In this document: positions 20,097 to 29,623 of the stretch, one piece after another
How the letters are laid out: each line of letters opens with the position of its first letter
Numbering within the stretch: position 1 is the stretch's first letter
Source: Burkholderiales bacterium
GTDB taxonomy: Bacteria > Pseudomonadota > Gammaproteobacteria > Burkholderiales > SG8-39
Length of the DNA: 64,000 bases
Assembly (NCBI GenBank): GCA_017880775.1
Contig: JADGRQ010000005.1
Span: 70,094 to 134,093, forward strand
Reading direction: 5' to 3'
Made by a program: the position numbers and the translations under genes
The notes under the pieces: generated by a model
What the model saw: only the letters and a program-made list of their open reading frames with translations
Databases searched by the model: none
Told to the model about the DNA's origin: nothing

Positions 20097-22857
20097 TGCG
20101 CTCGAGTGTGTACAGCCCCCGCCGGTCGGCGTTCAGCGCCCGGCCGTCGGCGATCACCTTGCACCGCTCGGCCTGCGCGAGGCGGAACTCGAGCGCCTGG
20201 TGACCCGTCAGGGAGAACGCGATTCCGTCCGCGCGCCGCTCGAAAGAACCGATGCGCGCGTTGGCGTCGGCAAGCACCGGGCCGCGCGGCGGCCCGGCAT
20301 CGAGCCGGAACCGGGTTTCGTCCGCGTGCAGATGCACGTAGCGCACGTCGCGGGTAATGGTGTGGCCCGCGATGCCGTGGCCCTCCGGCGTCCCGGCCGC
20401 GGCGGGAAGCCTGAGCGTGCGCAGCGTGCGCGCCCCGCGCACCAGCCATTCGCCCTCCAGCGTGCGCGCCAGCGCGATGCGGTTGAAGTCGGTCACGCGC
20501 TCGATGTACTCGGAGGCGTGCACCGCATGCAAGGACTGCGCGAGCGCCCAGCCATATACCTTGTGCAAAGCCGCGAGCGATGCCGTCTTGGTGGCCGAGT
20601 AGGTGTGATAGTAGATGTCCACCGGTTTCAGGCGGCGCGGCGACTCGGTGAGCTCGAAGGTTTCGATCACGCGCTCGAAACCGTAGTAGGGGCCGTGCCA
20701 CAAGCCGGTGTACACGTTTTCGTTTTGGTTGGGCGCGTATACCTGGAAGTGCTTGCCGCGCGGGATGCCGAGCGGGGCGACAATCGTCAACGACGGGTCG
20801 GCTCGCGTGATCATGGTCTCGCCGCCGTTCATGTTGAGCACGCCGGCGCGTTCCACGTCGGCGACCAGGCCCTCGTCCGGATTGCAATCCCCGGTCCACA
20901 GGAACACGCGCGTGCGCTTGCCCGGCGGTGCGAGCACCTTGTCGATGTAGTCGATGGAGCCCTGCACCTCCGTGTTCGCGTCGTAGGTATAGTTCGGGAT
21001 GTTGAGCGAGTAGGTCTCGGATCCGCTGTCGACTTTCGTTGCCTTGACGAGCGCCTGCCAGCGGAACGGATGCGAGAAGGAGTGGCTCGCGATCTCCACG
21101 TGATCCAGCGCGAAGATGCGCTTCGCGATCGCTTCCAGCGCCGGCGCCTGCGCGGGATACAGGCCGCGCGCGGAGATCTCGCCCTGGATGATCGATACGG
21201 TGTGCGGGATGCGGTAGCGCTCCAGGATCTCCTTGAGCATCACCTCGCCCGCATATGGCGCGCCCTTGCGTTCGGCGCGGCTGGGGAAGCCGTCGCCATC
21301 GACATGCACGATCAGCAGCCGGCGGCCGGATTCGGTGGTGACATCGGGCGCCGGAATCTCAGGCAGCGCCAGCGCGCGCGCGTAAAAGCGGAACGGATCG
21401 ATGACCCAGCGCTTGGACTCCGAACCCGGGAGCGTCATGACGTAATACGGGTCCAGCGCATATCCGCCCCATGCCGTGAGCGCGGCGGCGTCCATGCGTT
21501 CTCCCGCCGCGCCGGCCAGCGTGAGGAGCGCCTCGCCCCGGGGCGCGCCCGGCGGCAGGGTCAGTGCGAGGTAACTGCGCCGGTCCGGGAAAGGTTCGAT
21601 CTCGAAGCCGATCATCGCGTCGCGATGCGCGACCTTGAGCGGCCCGTGCGTCGCAGACGACGCACGCAGATCCAGGCCGAGCGCCTGCGCGCGGCGCGTA
21701 TCGAGAGGGAAGCCGAAGTCGCTCATGATGGCGACACGCACCCCGGCGTCCATCTGCCGCTTCAACCACGCGTAGACGCGTTCCTCCGCACCGCTCGTCG
21801 CCGCACCGAGCGAGCCGGTAAACCAGGTCACGATGCCCGCCACGCGGCCTTCGAGGCGATAGTCGGGCAGTGTGCCACGCACGTCGATGTACTCCGGAAT
21901 GTAGCCGAGATAGTTGAGCGGCATCGCGCCTACGCGATGCAACTCTTCGGCGATCAGACCGCCCCCGTCCGCCGAGCTTTCGTACAGCATCAGCACGCGC
22001 CGCGGCACGACTTCGATCGCGCCCACGCCGAGCACGTCGAGCTCCGGATTCGCCACCCATGGAACGAAACCGTCGGCCGCGATGCGCCGCGCAGTGGCGC
22101 GCGCCGCTTCGCGGTCGCGCGGCGGGACGTAGTCGATGACGATCGCGGGCAGCCGGTATTCATCGCGCACGCGGCGCAACTGGCCCGTGAGCCAGCCGCG
22201 ATCCGCGGCACTCACTTCGCCGTATTTCTTCGCCCCGTGATCGTAGCTGCGATACAGCGATTCCGCCGCCACCGCGTAGGCGAGCTGATGCACCTGCGGT
22301 AGGATTTCGAAGCCGCGGTTGAACAACAGCTTCGCGTCGGGGAACCGCTGCTTCAGCAGCCGGATCACCGCCGACAGCCCGGCTTCCTGCCGCGCGCGTT
22401 CGGCATCGGTCTTCGCGGCGAGGTGGTAGGAATCGAGCGTATCGAGGAAGAATCCACGAAAGCCGCGCTCCCACAGCGGCCGCACGATGCGCTCGGCGAA
22501 GAACTCCGCCCATTCGGGCCGGGACTGATCGATGACCGCGCTGTCGAAGGCGGTGTTGGTGGCGAGCTTCCAGTCCGCGGGAAGGTCGCGAAAGTAGGGG
22601 CGGCTCGGATGCACCTCTCCGAGGCTCACGTAGGCGAACCATGCCGTGCGCGTGGTGGCGGGCGTTGCGGCGGGCAATGCTTTCGGCGCGTGATCGGGTT
22701 CGAGCACCACCACATCGAAGGCGGCCAGTTCATCCATCGGCGGCTGCGTCCCGTAGAAAAACGCCACTGAAGGCATCCCCGTCGGACCCGCCGCGTGCAA
22801 CAGCGCCGGGAGCGCAGTGCAGAGGGCGGCGAACACGAGGCAGGTGCGGCGCAGCAT
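20062..22857 (-). CDS. pelA: PelA, periplasmic glycoside hydrolase and polysaccharide deacetylase
   Basis: A 931-residue bifunctional enzyme with a Sec signal peptide (residues 1-23). The N-terminal GH114/GH166-type hydrolase domain contains FFLDTLDSY near residue 140 and AAESLYRSYD with a candidate catalytic E199. A reductase-like middle region follows. The deacetylase domain has VHVDGDG with D520 and D522 and SHSFSHPF with H592 and H596, each 8 residues below the published Pseudomonas metal-site numbers, so the site looks intact. The ATG at 22857 is used; an in-frame TTG upstream would break the signal peptide. Only 27 nt separate it from the upstream MFS gene. Confidence 0.95.
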   Translation of the reverse strand: MLRRTCLVFAALCTALPALLHAAGPTGMPSVAFFYGTQPPMDELAAFDVVVLEPDHAPKALPAATPATTRTAWFAYVSLGEVHPSRPYFRDLPADWKLATNTAFDSAVIDQSRPEWAEFFAERIVRPLWERGFRGFFLDTLDSYHLAAKTDAERARQEAGLSAVIRLLKQRFPDAKLLFNRGFEILPQVHQLAYAVAAESLYRSYDHGAKKYGEVSAADRGWLTGQLRRVRDEYRLPAIVIDYVPPRDREAARATARRIAADGFVPWVANPELDVLGVGAIEVVPRRVLMLYESSADGGGLIAEELHRVGAMPLNYLGYIPEYIDVRGTLPDYRLEGRVAGIVTWFTGSLGAATSGAEERVYAWLKRQMDAGVRVAIMSDFGFPLDTRRAQALGLDLRASSATHGPLKVAHRDAMIGFEIEPFPDRRSYLALTLPPGAPRGEALLTLAGAAGERMDAAALTAWGGYALDPYYVMTLPGSESKRWVIDPFRFYARALALPEIPAPDVTTESGRRLLIVHVDGDGFPSRAERKGAPYAGEVMLKEILERYRIPHTVSIIQGEISARGLYPAQAPALEAIAKRIFALDHVEIASHSFSHPFRWQALVKATKVDSGSETYSLNIPNYTYDANTEVQGSIDYIDKVLAPPGKRTRVFLWTGDCNPDEGLVADVERAGVLNMNGGETMITRADPSLTIVAPLGIPRGKHFQVYAPNQNENVYTGLWHGPYYGFERVIETFELTESPRRLKPVDIYYHTYSATKTASLAALHKVYGWALAQSLHAVHASEYIERVTDFNRIALARTLEGEWLVRGARTLRTLRLPAAAGTPEGHGIAGHTITRDVRYVHLHADETRFRLDAGPPRGPVLADANARIGSFERRADGIAFSLTGHQALEFRLAQAERCKVIADGRALNADRRGLYTLERNAAKRIDVRCP

Positions 22858-22884
22858 GGGCTGCGGAATCTTACTCCGCAAGTA

Positions 22885-24120
22885 TCAACGGCTGCGGTGC
22901 AGTCTCAGCGTGGCAAGCGGCCCCAGCATTGCCCCGAGTCCGAGGGTCGTCCACGCAATCCCCCATGCGTAAGGGTCGGCGGTAGAGTTTCCTCCACTGG
23001 CGGCATCGAGCGCCCAGCCGAACACCACTGGGCTGAGGACGCCGGCGCCGAAACCGATCACCGAGCGCACCGCATAAGCGACGCCGAGGTGATGCGCGGG
23101 AACGCTCTCGGCAAGCACGGTCGAGTGCGTCGAGGAATCCGCGATCCCCGCGAAGTTGTACAGGCATGCGAGCGCCACGAGCAATCCCATCGGCAGCGCC
23201 ATCAGCCAGCCGATGGAAAAAGACAACGCGAGGCTGACGCAGGACCACAGCAGAATCGTTTTGGTGCGGCCCCAGTGGTCGGCCATGGTGCCCCCGATCA
23301 CGCTGCCAGCGATGTTCGCCATGTAGGTCAGCGCCGACAGCGAAAGCGCGAGCGTGGCCGCATCGGCCGCCCGCGTTCCATGTGCCATCAGTGCCGCGGT
23401 CAGGAATGCCGGCAGCCATGCCCAGAGACCGAGCAACTCCCAGTTGTGAAAAGTGTAGCCCCACACCGACAGCATGCCGCGGCGGTTCTTCAGCACCGCC
23501 GGCAATGCCGCGAGCATGGCCTCGCCCGGCGGGCGCGCATGGATCAGGTTCGGCGTGCCGCGGACCGCCCATAGCGTCAGCAGCCAGGCGGCGGCGGGAA
23601 GCACCGCGATGACGGCCAGCGCACCGCGCCAATCGGTGAACTTGAGGGCGATCCCGGCGGCCACGAGCGCGATCGCGTAGCCGGCGCTGGATCCCGCGAT
23701 CAGCAGTCCCATTGCGCGCCCGCGTCGCGCGCGCTCCACGTTGTCGTTGATCAGAGCGAGCACCGGCGTGTAGGTGCCGCCGCCGCACAGACCCGTCAGC
23801 AGATGCAGCCAATAAGCAGACCAGAACCCGTCGGCGTACGCGACGAAGAACAGCGGGCTTACCCACGCGGCGACGCCGGTCAGCACGTAGGTGCGTTTCG
23901 CCCCGAAGTGATCGGCGAGAAAGCCGACGATGAAAAGCGAAACGAGATAGCCGAGATGGAACGCCGACTGGATCAGGCCCGCGTCGCGCGCGGAAAGGCG
24001 CCAGGCTGCCTGCGTCAGCGGCAGGACCGCAGAGTACGCGACGAACCAGGTCGCGCCGAGCACCCGGCTGCCGCAGACCAGGGCGAGCCACGGGTTCGAG
24101 CCCGGAGGGAAGCCCGCCAC
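22885..24120 (-). CDS. MFS transporter
   Basis: A 411-residue major-facilitator protein with 12 hydrophobic segments. The loop 2-3 motif appears as GFLADHFGAKRTYVLTG near residue 65 and its counterpart in the second half as GGTMADHWGRTKTILLW. The proposed start is a GTG at 24120, 13 nt after the amidase stop; no in-frame ATG gives a full first helix. The substrate is unknown. Location between an amidase and pelA on one strand suggests co-transcription with both, and it could export or import the amidase substrate, though that is inference. Confidence 0.85.
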   Translation of the reverse strand: MAGFPPGSNPWLALVCGSRVLGATWFVAYSAVLPLTQAAWRLSARDAGLIQSAFHLGYLVSLFIVGFLADHFGAKRTYVLTGVAAWVSPLFFVAYADGFWSAYWLHLLTGLCGGGTYTPVLALINDNVERARRGRAMGLLIAGSSAGYAIALVAAGIALKFTDWRGALAVIAVLPAAAWLLTLWAVRGTPNLIHARPPGEAMLAALPAVLKNRRGMLSVWGYTFHNWELLGLWAWLPAFLTAALMAHGTRAADAATLALSLSALTYMANIAGSVIGGTMADHWGRTKTILLWSCVSLALSFSIGWLMALPMGLLVALACLYNFAGIADSSTHSTVLAESVPAHHLGVAYAVRSVIGFGAGVLSPVVFGWALDAASGGNSTADPYAWGIAWTTLGLGAMLGPLATLRLHRSR

Positions 24121-24133
24121 TCACGCTACCTGT

Positions 24134-25543
24134 TCAGGCAGGCGGCCTTCGGGTGTGCCAATCGGTCGCGCGCTGGTAGGCGTGCCCGAGACGCAACAGG
24201 AGCCCCTCGTCGAACGGCCGCCCGATCAACTGGAAGCCGCACGGCAATCCGTGCGGCTGGAACCCGCAGGGCACCGCGAGCGAAGGCAGGCCCAGGAAGT
24301 TCACCGGTCGCATCAGCCGCGTGACCAGCGCCAGCAATTCAGTCATCTTCGCGCCGCCGCCGACGTCGGTTTCCGCGATGGTCGGCGTGGCGAACGCCAC
24401 CACCGGCGCGTGCACTGCGTCGACTTTCGACATCACCTCCGCCAGCCACGCCTTCAGGGCCGCATCGCGCAGCCGCAGCGCATTGAGGTATTGCGTCGCC
24501 GTCACGCCGGCGCCGATCTCCAGCCGGGCGCGCACCTGGTCGGAGTAATCCTGCGGCCGCTCTCGCAGCCAGTTCGAATGCAGCGCCGCGGCTTCGGCCG
24601 CGATGATCGCGGTGCCCGCGCGGTTCCACGCGTCCATGTCGGGAATCGCTACCTCCAGAATTTCGCAGCCGAGCGAGCGCAGCACATCGAGGCTCGCCTC
24701 AAGCAGTTTCCGGATGCCCGGATCCAGCGCGTCGAGAAAATAGCTGGCCGGAATGCCGATGCGCAGGCCCTTGACGGGGCGCGCGAGCCCCGCGACGTAA
24801 TCGGGGACCGGCAGCGCGCTCGAAGTCGCATCGGCCGGATCCTGCCCCGCGATTGCCTGCAGCATCAGCGCGCAATCCTCCACCGTGCGCGCAAGCGGCC
24901 CCACGGTATCCATCGAGAACGACAGCGGCATCGCTCCGGCGCGGCTCACTCGCCCATAAGTCGGCTTGATGCCCGCCACACCGCAGAAATGCGCCGGCAG
25001 CCGGATCGACCCGCCCGTGTCGGAACCGAGCGCGGCGAAATTCGCACGGGCAGCCACCGAGCTTCCCGCGCCGCTCGAGGAACCGCCGGTGATGTAATCC
25101 GGGTTCCACGCGTTGCGGCAATGGCCCCAGTGATAGTTGTGGCCCGTCGGGCCGTAGGCGAACTCGGTCATGTTGAGCACGCCGAACTGCACCGCGCCCG
25201 CCGCGTCGAGGCGCTTGAGCGCGGTCGCAGTCGCCGGCGCGGGCCGGTCGCGGGTGATTTTCGAGCCGCACGACGAGGCCTCGCCTTCGCGGTAGTACAT
25301 GTCCTTGTGCGCCATCGGCACGCCGGCGAGCGGACCGGCAGCGCGTCCGCGCGCGATTGCCGCATCGGCCGCGCGCGCCGCGGCGAGCGCGCCTTCCTCG
25401 TCGATGCGCACGAAGCAGTTGAGCTTCTCGTGCGCCTTCCTGGCCGCCGGAAGGACGGCCTGCATCGCTTCTGCAGCGGAAGTTTTTCGCGCGCGGATCG
25501 CGCGCGCGAGTTCCGCCGCGCTCGATGCGAGCAGATCACTCAT
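24134..25543 (-). CDS. amidase signature family hydrolase (AtzE/GatA-like)
   Basis: A 469-residue amidase with the complete Ser-cisSer-Lys triad: K80 in MAHKDMYY, S155 at the start of the GGSSSG loop and S179 in GSDTGGSIR. These enzymes hydrolyse amides or carbamoyl compounds in the cytosol. The ATG at 25543 overlaps the stop of the upstream small gene by four bases (ATGA), and that gene encodes a DUF4089/AtzG-like partner. This is the arrangement of AtzG-AtzE (1-carboxybiuret hydrolase) and resembles GatC-GatA. Cyanuric-acid genes are otherwise absent here, so the substrate is open. Confidence 0.9.
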   Translation of the reverse strand: MSDLLASSAAELARAIRARKTSAAEAMQAVLPAARKAHEKLNCFVRIDEEGALAAARAADAAIARGRAAGPLAGVPMAHKDMYYREGEASSCGSKITRDRPAPATATALKRLDAAGAVQFGVLNMTEFAYGPTGHNYHWGHCRNAWNPDYITGGSSSGAGSSVAARANFAALGSDTGGSIRLPAHFCGVAGIKPTYGRVSRAGAMPLSFSMDTVGPLARTVEDCALMLQAIAGQDPADATSSALPVPDYVAGLARPVKGLRIGIPASYFLDALDPGIRKLLEASLDVLRSLGCEILEVAIPDMDAWNRAGTAIIAAEAAALHSNWLRERPQDYSDQVRARLEIGAGVTATQYLNALRLRDAALKAWLAEVMSKVDAVHAPVVAFATPTIAETDVGGGAKMTELLALVTRLMRPVNFLGLPSLAVPCGFQPHGLPCGFQLIGRPFDEGLLLRLGHAYQRATDWHTRRPPA

Positions 25544-25734
25544 CTGGAACCATCCCGCAGCGTCGCCGCGAAGCACGCGGGCTCTACTTCAAAGGCGAGC
25601 GCCTGCGTCGCCTTGCGCTCGACCTCGAGTTGCGTGCGCAGCAGTTCTCCGACCCCTGCAGCGCGGGCCGGGTCGAGCGTGACACCCTCGAGCGCGAGCA
25701 GATCGGCATAGGTTTGCTTCGGATCGGTGGGCAT
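25540..25734 (-). CDS. DUF4089/AtzG-like small amidase partner
   Basis: A 64-residue protein overlapping the amidase start by four bases (ATGA). The pattern TLDPARAAGVGELLRTQLEV, then an aromatic/hydrophobic stretch and a terminal EPACF, fits the short GatC-like family that accompanies AtzE-type amidases and stabilises their active site. It is too short for catalysis. The pairing strongly suggests an obligate heteromeric amidase. Family assignment was made by eye from a short sequence. Confidence 0.75.
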   Translation of the reverse strand: MPTDPKQTYADLLALEGVTLDPARAAGVGELLRTQLEVERKATQALAFEVEPACFAATLRDGSR

Positions 25735-25743
25735 GGCTGCTCC

Positions 25744-26895
25744 CTAGGCGAGGGCCGCTTCGCGCTCGAGCGCGACCGCGACAAACCCGGTCTTCGAGGG
25801 CACGTCGGGCGCAATGTGCATTACGCGCTTGTCGAGTTCCATGGCGACGCCCGCGACCGATTCGAGACGCAGCTCCGGCGCGAGCGCCGGATCGGGGCTG
25901 CGGCAAATCGACAGCAATCCATCGGACTCGTCGCGCAGCACCCGCTGCAGGTCGGCAAGCGAAATGCGGGACGAGGCACGGGCAAGGCCCCAGACCAACA
26001 TCTCTGCGCGCGCGAGGCGCGGCCGCGTAGACAGGCTCCGGGCGAGCGCGTTCTCGTGGGCCTGCGGTTCCGGGCACAGGAAGTGGTTGGTGTGGCACAG
26101 CGTGGTGCCTTGCCCGCGCACCACGTACAGGCCGCGCGGCGAGCACTCCAGGCCCGCGCAATCGCCCGACACATCCGCGCAGTGAACGTTCGACGATGCA
26201 CCGAACGAAAGCTTGCCGGCGAACTCAATCGCATCCGCGACGCCGCGGCGCCGCAGCAGCGCGCGCAGCAGCACATGCACCGGCACGCCCGGGCGCGTTC
26301 CATCGTCCGTGGAGCGCAGGATGTTCAGGCACACGCCAAAGCCGTGCGAGTTCAGCCCGATCTTGGCGAGCATCCCGGCCTCGGTAAGTGTGAGCACCTC
26401 GGTGCCGTCATCCTCGCTCGCGCGCAGCAGGATCAACGCGTCGCGCTGCTGGCCCAGCCAGTCCCAGTTCTGCGCGAGCAGCGTGCCACCGGTGGCGCTC
26501 GCGCCGCGGGGCACCGCCAGCGCCGTGCACTCGCCCCAGTCCGGCACGCCGGCGCCGCGGTTGCGCTCGGCAAGCGCCTTGGATTGCGGCGCAGGATCTC
26601 CCGGATAGCTCGGCGGCAGGATCTCGGTGCGCGCGTTGAGCGCGAGGATCTCACCCACGTGGCGGTCCGCGCCGGCAGCGATGCCTTCGATCTCCTCGAG
26701 CAGGGTCGCATCGAACGCGCCGATCACGTCGCGATACGGGGCAGCGCGCGCTTGCGCCTCGCGCCAATCCATCCCGCAGTAGGCGAACAAGCGCGCGTAG
26801 GTGGCGATCGACCGTTCCACACGCGCGCTGCCCCGCGTCCCATGCTGACGCCCGCGCTCGAATGCAGATCCGTTTACTTCGATGACAGGAAACAT
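25744..26895 (-). CDS. C45 family autoproteolytic acyltransferase/hydrolase
   Basis: A 383-residue homologue of acyl-CoA:6-aminopenicillanic acid acyltransferase, an N-terminal-nucleophile enzyme. C123 in DWGECTALAVP is the expected nucleophile, exposed when the precursor cleaves itself just before the cysteine; the conserved QNWDW segment follows about 20 residues later. Relatives cleave or form amide bonds of varied small molecules. It lies 9 nt upstream of the AtzG-like/amidase pair, so two amide-processing enzymes are adjacent, and 3 nt after the NYN gene stop. Physiological substrate unknown. Confidence 0.85.
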   Translation of the reverse strand: MFPVIEVNGSAFERGRQHGTRGSARVERSIATYARLFAYCGMDWREAQARAAPYRDVIGAFDATLLEEIEGIAAGADRHVGEILALNARTEILPPSYPGDPAPQSKALAERNRGAGVPDWGECTALAVPRGASATGGTLLAQNWDWLGQQRDALILLRASEDDGTEVLTLTEAGMLAKIGLNSHGFGVCLNILRSTDDGTRPGVPVHVLLRALLRRRGVADAIEFAGKLSFGASSNVHCADVSGDCAGLECSPRGLYVVRGQGTTLCHTNHFLCPEPQAHENALARSLSTRPRLARAEMLVWGLARASSRISLADLQRVLRDESDGLLSICRSPDPALAPELRLESVAGVAMELDKRVMHIAPDVPSKTGFVAVALEREAALA

Positions 26896-26898
26896 CGC

Positions 26899-27738
26899 TC
26901 AATCTCCGTGGACAGTCAGGTGCACGACATGTCCGCCGGAGCGTTCGTCGCGCTCCAGCTTCAACAGGCCGCGGGCCTCGGCTTCCTCGAGCAACGAACT
27001 GAACGAGCGGAAGCCGTAATACGTTTCATTGAAGCCCGGTTTGCGCCGCTTGAGCGCCTGCTTGACCATCGAACCCCATACGCGCTCGTCCTCGCCGCGC
27101 TCGCCTTGCAAGGCCTCGATGGTTTCAACGACCAGATCGAGCGCCTCCTGGCGCCGGTCCTGGGTCTTTGCCCCTTCGCCATCCGGCTTGGCCGCCACCG
27201 CCGCCTTGGTCGCAGTGCGGGCCGGCTTTTTCGCCGCCGCACGCCCTTTCTTGCGTTCGTCCTCGCGCACCAGATCGTCGTAATAGATGAACTCGTCGCA
27301 GGCGGCGGTGAGCAGGTCCGACGTGGAATTCTTCACCCCGATGCCGATCACCAGCTTGTTGTTCTCGCGCAGCTTGCTCACCAGCGGTGAAAAGTCCGAA
27401 TCGCCGCTGATCACGACGAAGGTATCCACGTGCGACTTGGTGTAGCAGAGATCGAGCGCATCGACCACCATGCGGATATCGGCCGAGTTCTTGCCGGACT
27501 GCCGCACGTGCGGGATTTCGATCAGCTCGAAGGCGGCCTCGTGCATCGCCGCCTTGAACTCCTTGTACCGGTCCCAGTCGCAGTAGGCCTTGCGCACCAC
27601 GATGCTGCCCTTGAGGAGCAGCCGTTCGAGCACCTTGTCTATATCGAACTTCGGATATTTCGACTCGCGCACCCCGAGGGCGATGTTCTCGAAGTCGCAG
27701 AACAGCGCCATGTTCTTGATTTCAGGCTGGCCGGGCAT
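26899..27738 (-). CDS. NYN (LabA/DUF88-type) RNase-like protein with C-terminal LOTUS/OST-HTH domain
   Basis: A 279-residue protein. Residues about 8-165 form a NYN/PIN-like domain with the conserved acidic positions CDFEN (D15), NSADIRMVVDALD and SGDSDFSPL, which normally bind Mg2+ for RNA cleavage. A lysine/alanine-rich linker (about 170-205) leads to a C-terminal winged-helix-like region (VWGSMVKQALKRRKPGFNETYYGFRSFSSLLEEA) typical of LOTUS/OST-HTH RNA-binding domains. It lies 18 nt after the AsmA-like gene and 3 nt before the C45 gene. The target RNA is unknown. Confidence 0.85.
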   Translation of the reverse strand: MPGQPEIKNMALFCDFENIALGVRESKYPKFDIDKVLERLLLKGSIVVRKAYCDWDRYKEFKAAMHEAAFELIEIPHVRQSGKNSADIRMVVDALDLCYTKSHVDTFVVISGDSDFSPLVSKLRENNKLVIGIGVKNSTSDLLTAACDEFIYYDDLVREDERKKGRAAAKKPARTATKAAVAAKPDGEGAKTQDRRQEALDLVVETIEALQGERGEDERVWGSMVKQALKRRKPGFNETYYGFRSFSSLLEEAEARGLLKLERDERSGGHVVHLTVHGD

Positions 27739-27756
27739 GCGTCAGGGTGCTCATGT

Positions 27757-29595
27757 TCACGGGCATTGTACGTGCTTTTCATCGGCTGCCGTGCGCGGCC
27801 GGGCGTTTTTGTCGAGCGTGAAAACCGGGTGCTTCAACGGACCTTGCACGCGGATCGCCGAGTGCAGCGAGAAGAGACCCGGTTTCTTCTGCGTCGGGTC
27901 GAGCAGCACGTCGAGCGTTTCGTCGCGCAGATTCATCGTGCCGTTTCCTTCGATGCGCGTCTGCTCGGTGTCGAGCAGGATCGCGCGCGATTTTCCGAGG
28001 CCGTTGTTGAAATCGAACGCGATCGCCGCGCAGTGCACGTCGATTGCGCGGTCACCACTGATCGTCAGCCGCAGCATCTTGCCGAGGTTCAGGCCGAGCT
28101 TTGCATCGAGCAGGTTCGAAATGCGCCCGCCGACCATGTTCAGTGACATCGATCCAGTACCGTTGCCGACGATCGCCGCGATTGAATTACCGCGGCCGCT
28201 CAGCTGGACATTCGCGCTGACCGATCCGGAGCTCACCCCGTTCGACTCGAGCGTCGGCAGCAGCTGCTCGAGCCGTATGCCGCGAAAATCGAGCGCCACC
28301 CGCGAGGACGCCGGCTCGCGTTGCGCGTCGAGAGTGATCGCGCCGATTGCGTGGCCGCCCCCCACGCCGAGATCGATCGGCTTCACATTGAGGATCCCGT
28401 CATCGAGGTCGGCTGAGAATTTCACGCTTTCCAGCGCAGGCATTGCGGCAGATTTGAGTTTGCGCGCGTTGACGGTTACGTGCGCATCGATCGATTTGAT
28501 GCGCTCGGCACCCAACGCGCTGCGCGGAAACATGCGTTCGGATCCGGCTTCTTTCGCGGCGGGCCGACCGACCACGCCGAGGTCCGCCAGATCGGCCGAT
28601 TCGCTGCGCAACGTTGCGCGCAGCATCGGTCGCCCGCTCTCGTTGCCATCTCTGTCGCCGCGGTAACTGAGCTCGCCGGCAATGTCGGTGGCGCCGATTT
28701 TCGCCTGCAATTGCTCGACCACGTAGTTGTCGTCCTTCTTACGCAGCCGCGCATCGGCCCGGTAGGGGCGCGAAGCTAAGTGCAGGTCGACGAACGGCTG
28801 CAGCTCCAGCAGCGACGGACCGGCGATGCGCAGTTTGGCGTCGATCGCAGACAGCCTGAGCACATCGGCGACCGTCCCATCGGCGTCGACCCTGGTCTTG
28901 CCGGAGGTCACATGACCCCGCAACGGAAAGGATCTGCCGGTTTCCTGAATTGTCAGCAAGTCGCTCGTCAGGACTGCCCCTGCGAACGCGGCACCGCGGT
29001 ACTTGCCGTCGAAATCGATCCTGGTCGACAGATTGGAATCGGGCTGTGCCACCGCCTCGCCGGATTCCGCCGGATTCCATATACCGATAACGTCGAGGGC
29101 GATGCCGGGTCGAGCGAAACGGATGCTGGTACGGTGCATCTCGACGGTCAACGCCTTGTATTTGCCCGGTCCGCGATAGTCCGGCTCACGTAGACGCCAG
29201 TTCCTGAGACCATCGGGCAGCCATTCCAGGTCCACTTCGGCATCCTTGAGGACAACCTTGGTGACCACTCGCTGTTCGTCCCACAGCGTTTTCAGCGCGA
29301 ACGTGAAAGACGCTTCGCCTGCGACCGCCAGCGGGCGTTTGGTGTCGGCCCACGGCGCATTCTCGAGGTAAACGCGTCGCAGGCGCACCGTCGGCTCGAA
29401 GGAAAATCCCAGCTCCACCTCCAGGTCGCCGATCTTGACCGCGCGCTGCGATTTTTCCGATAGATGACGCTCTAGCGACGGGCGCAACCAGTTCCAGTCG
29501 AACACGGCCAGCGTCAGCGCCACGGCGAGCACGACGCCCAGCAGGATTTTGGTTTTGCGGAAGCGGGAGCGGATTCCGGACGGAAGAGCGATCAT
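27757..29595 (-). CDS. AsmA family protein
   Basis: A 612-residue inner-membrane-anchored periplasmic protein with one N-terminal membrane helix (about residues 15-33). The text WNWLRPSLERHLSEKSQRAVKIGDLEVELGFSFEP and the repeated beta-strand pattern to the C-terminus, with a late LDAKLGLNLGKMLRLTISGDRAIDV region, match AsmA-like lipid-transport bridge proteins. These are thought to move phospholipid to or organise the outer membrane. It is divergent from the ABC permease gene with 28 nt between starts, and heads the long minus-strand gene run that ends with pelG. Confidence 0.85.
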   Translation of the reverse strand: MIALPSGIRSRFRKTKILLGVVLAVALTLAVFDWNWLRPSLERHLSEKSQRAVKIGDLEVELGFSFEPTVRLRRVYLENAPWADTKRPLAVAGEASFTFALKTLWDEQRVVTKVVLKDAEVDLEWLPDGLRNWRLREPDYRGPGKYKALTVEMHRTSIRFARPGIALDVIGIWNPAESGEAVAQPDSNLSTRIDFDGKYRGAAFAGAVLTSDLLTIQETGRSFPLRGHVTSGKTRVDADGTVADVLRLSAIDAKLRIAGPSLLELQPFVDLHLASRPYRADARLRKKDDNYVVEQLQAKIGATDIAGELSYRGDRDGNESGRPMLRATLRSESADLADLGVVGRPAAKEAGSERMFPRSALGAERIKSIDAHVTVNARKLKSAAMPALESVKFSADLDDGILNVKPIDLGVGGGHAIGAITLDAQREPASSRVALDFRGIRLEQLLPTLESNGVSSGSVSANVQLSGRGNSIAAIVGNGTGSMSLNMVGGRISNLLDAKLGLNLGKMLRLTISGDRAIDVHCAAIAFDFNNGLGKSRAILLDTEQTRIEGNGTMNLRDETLDVLLDPTQKKPGLFSLHSAIRVQGPLKHPVFTLDKNARPRTAADEKHVQCP

Positions 29596-29623
29596 CCGCT
29601 AAAGATAAGCGATAATTCCGCTC

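Noticed and set aside
22871-24124. 417-residue frame overlapping the MFS gene on the same strand
   Set aside because: The other frame has clear membrane helices and MFS motifs; this one is Arg/Gly-rich noise.
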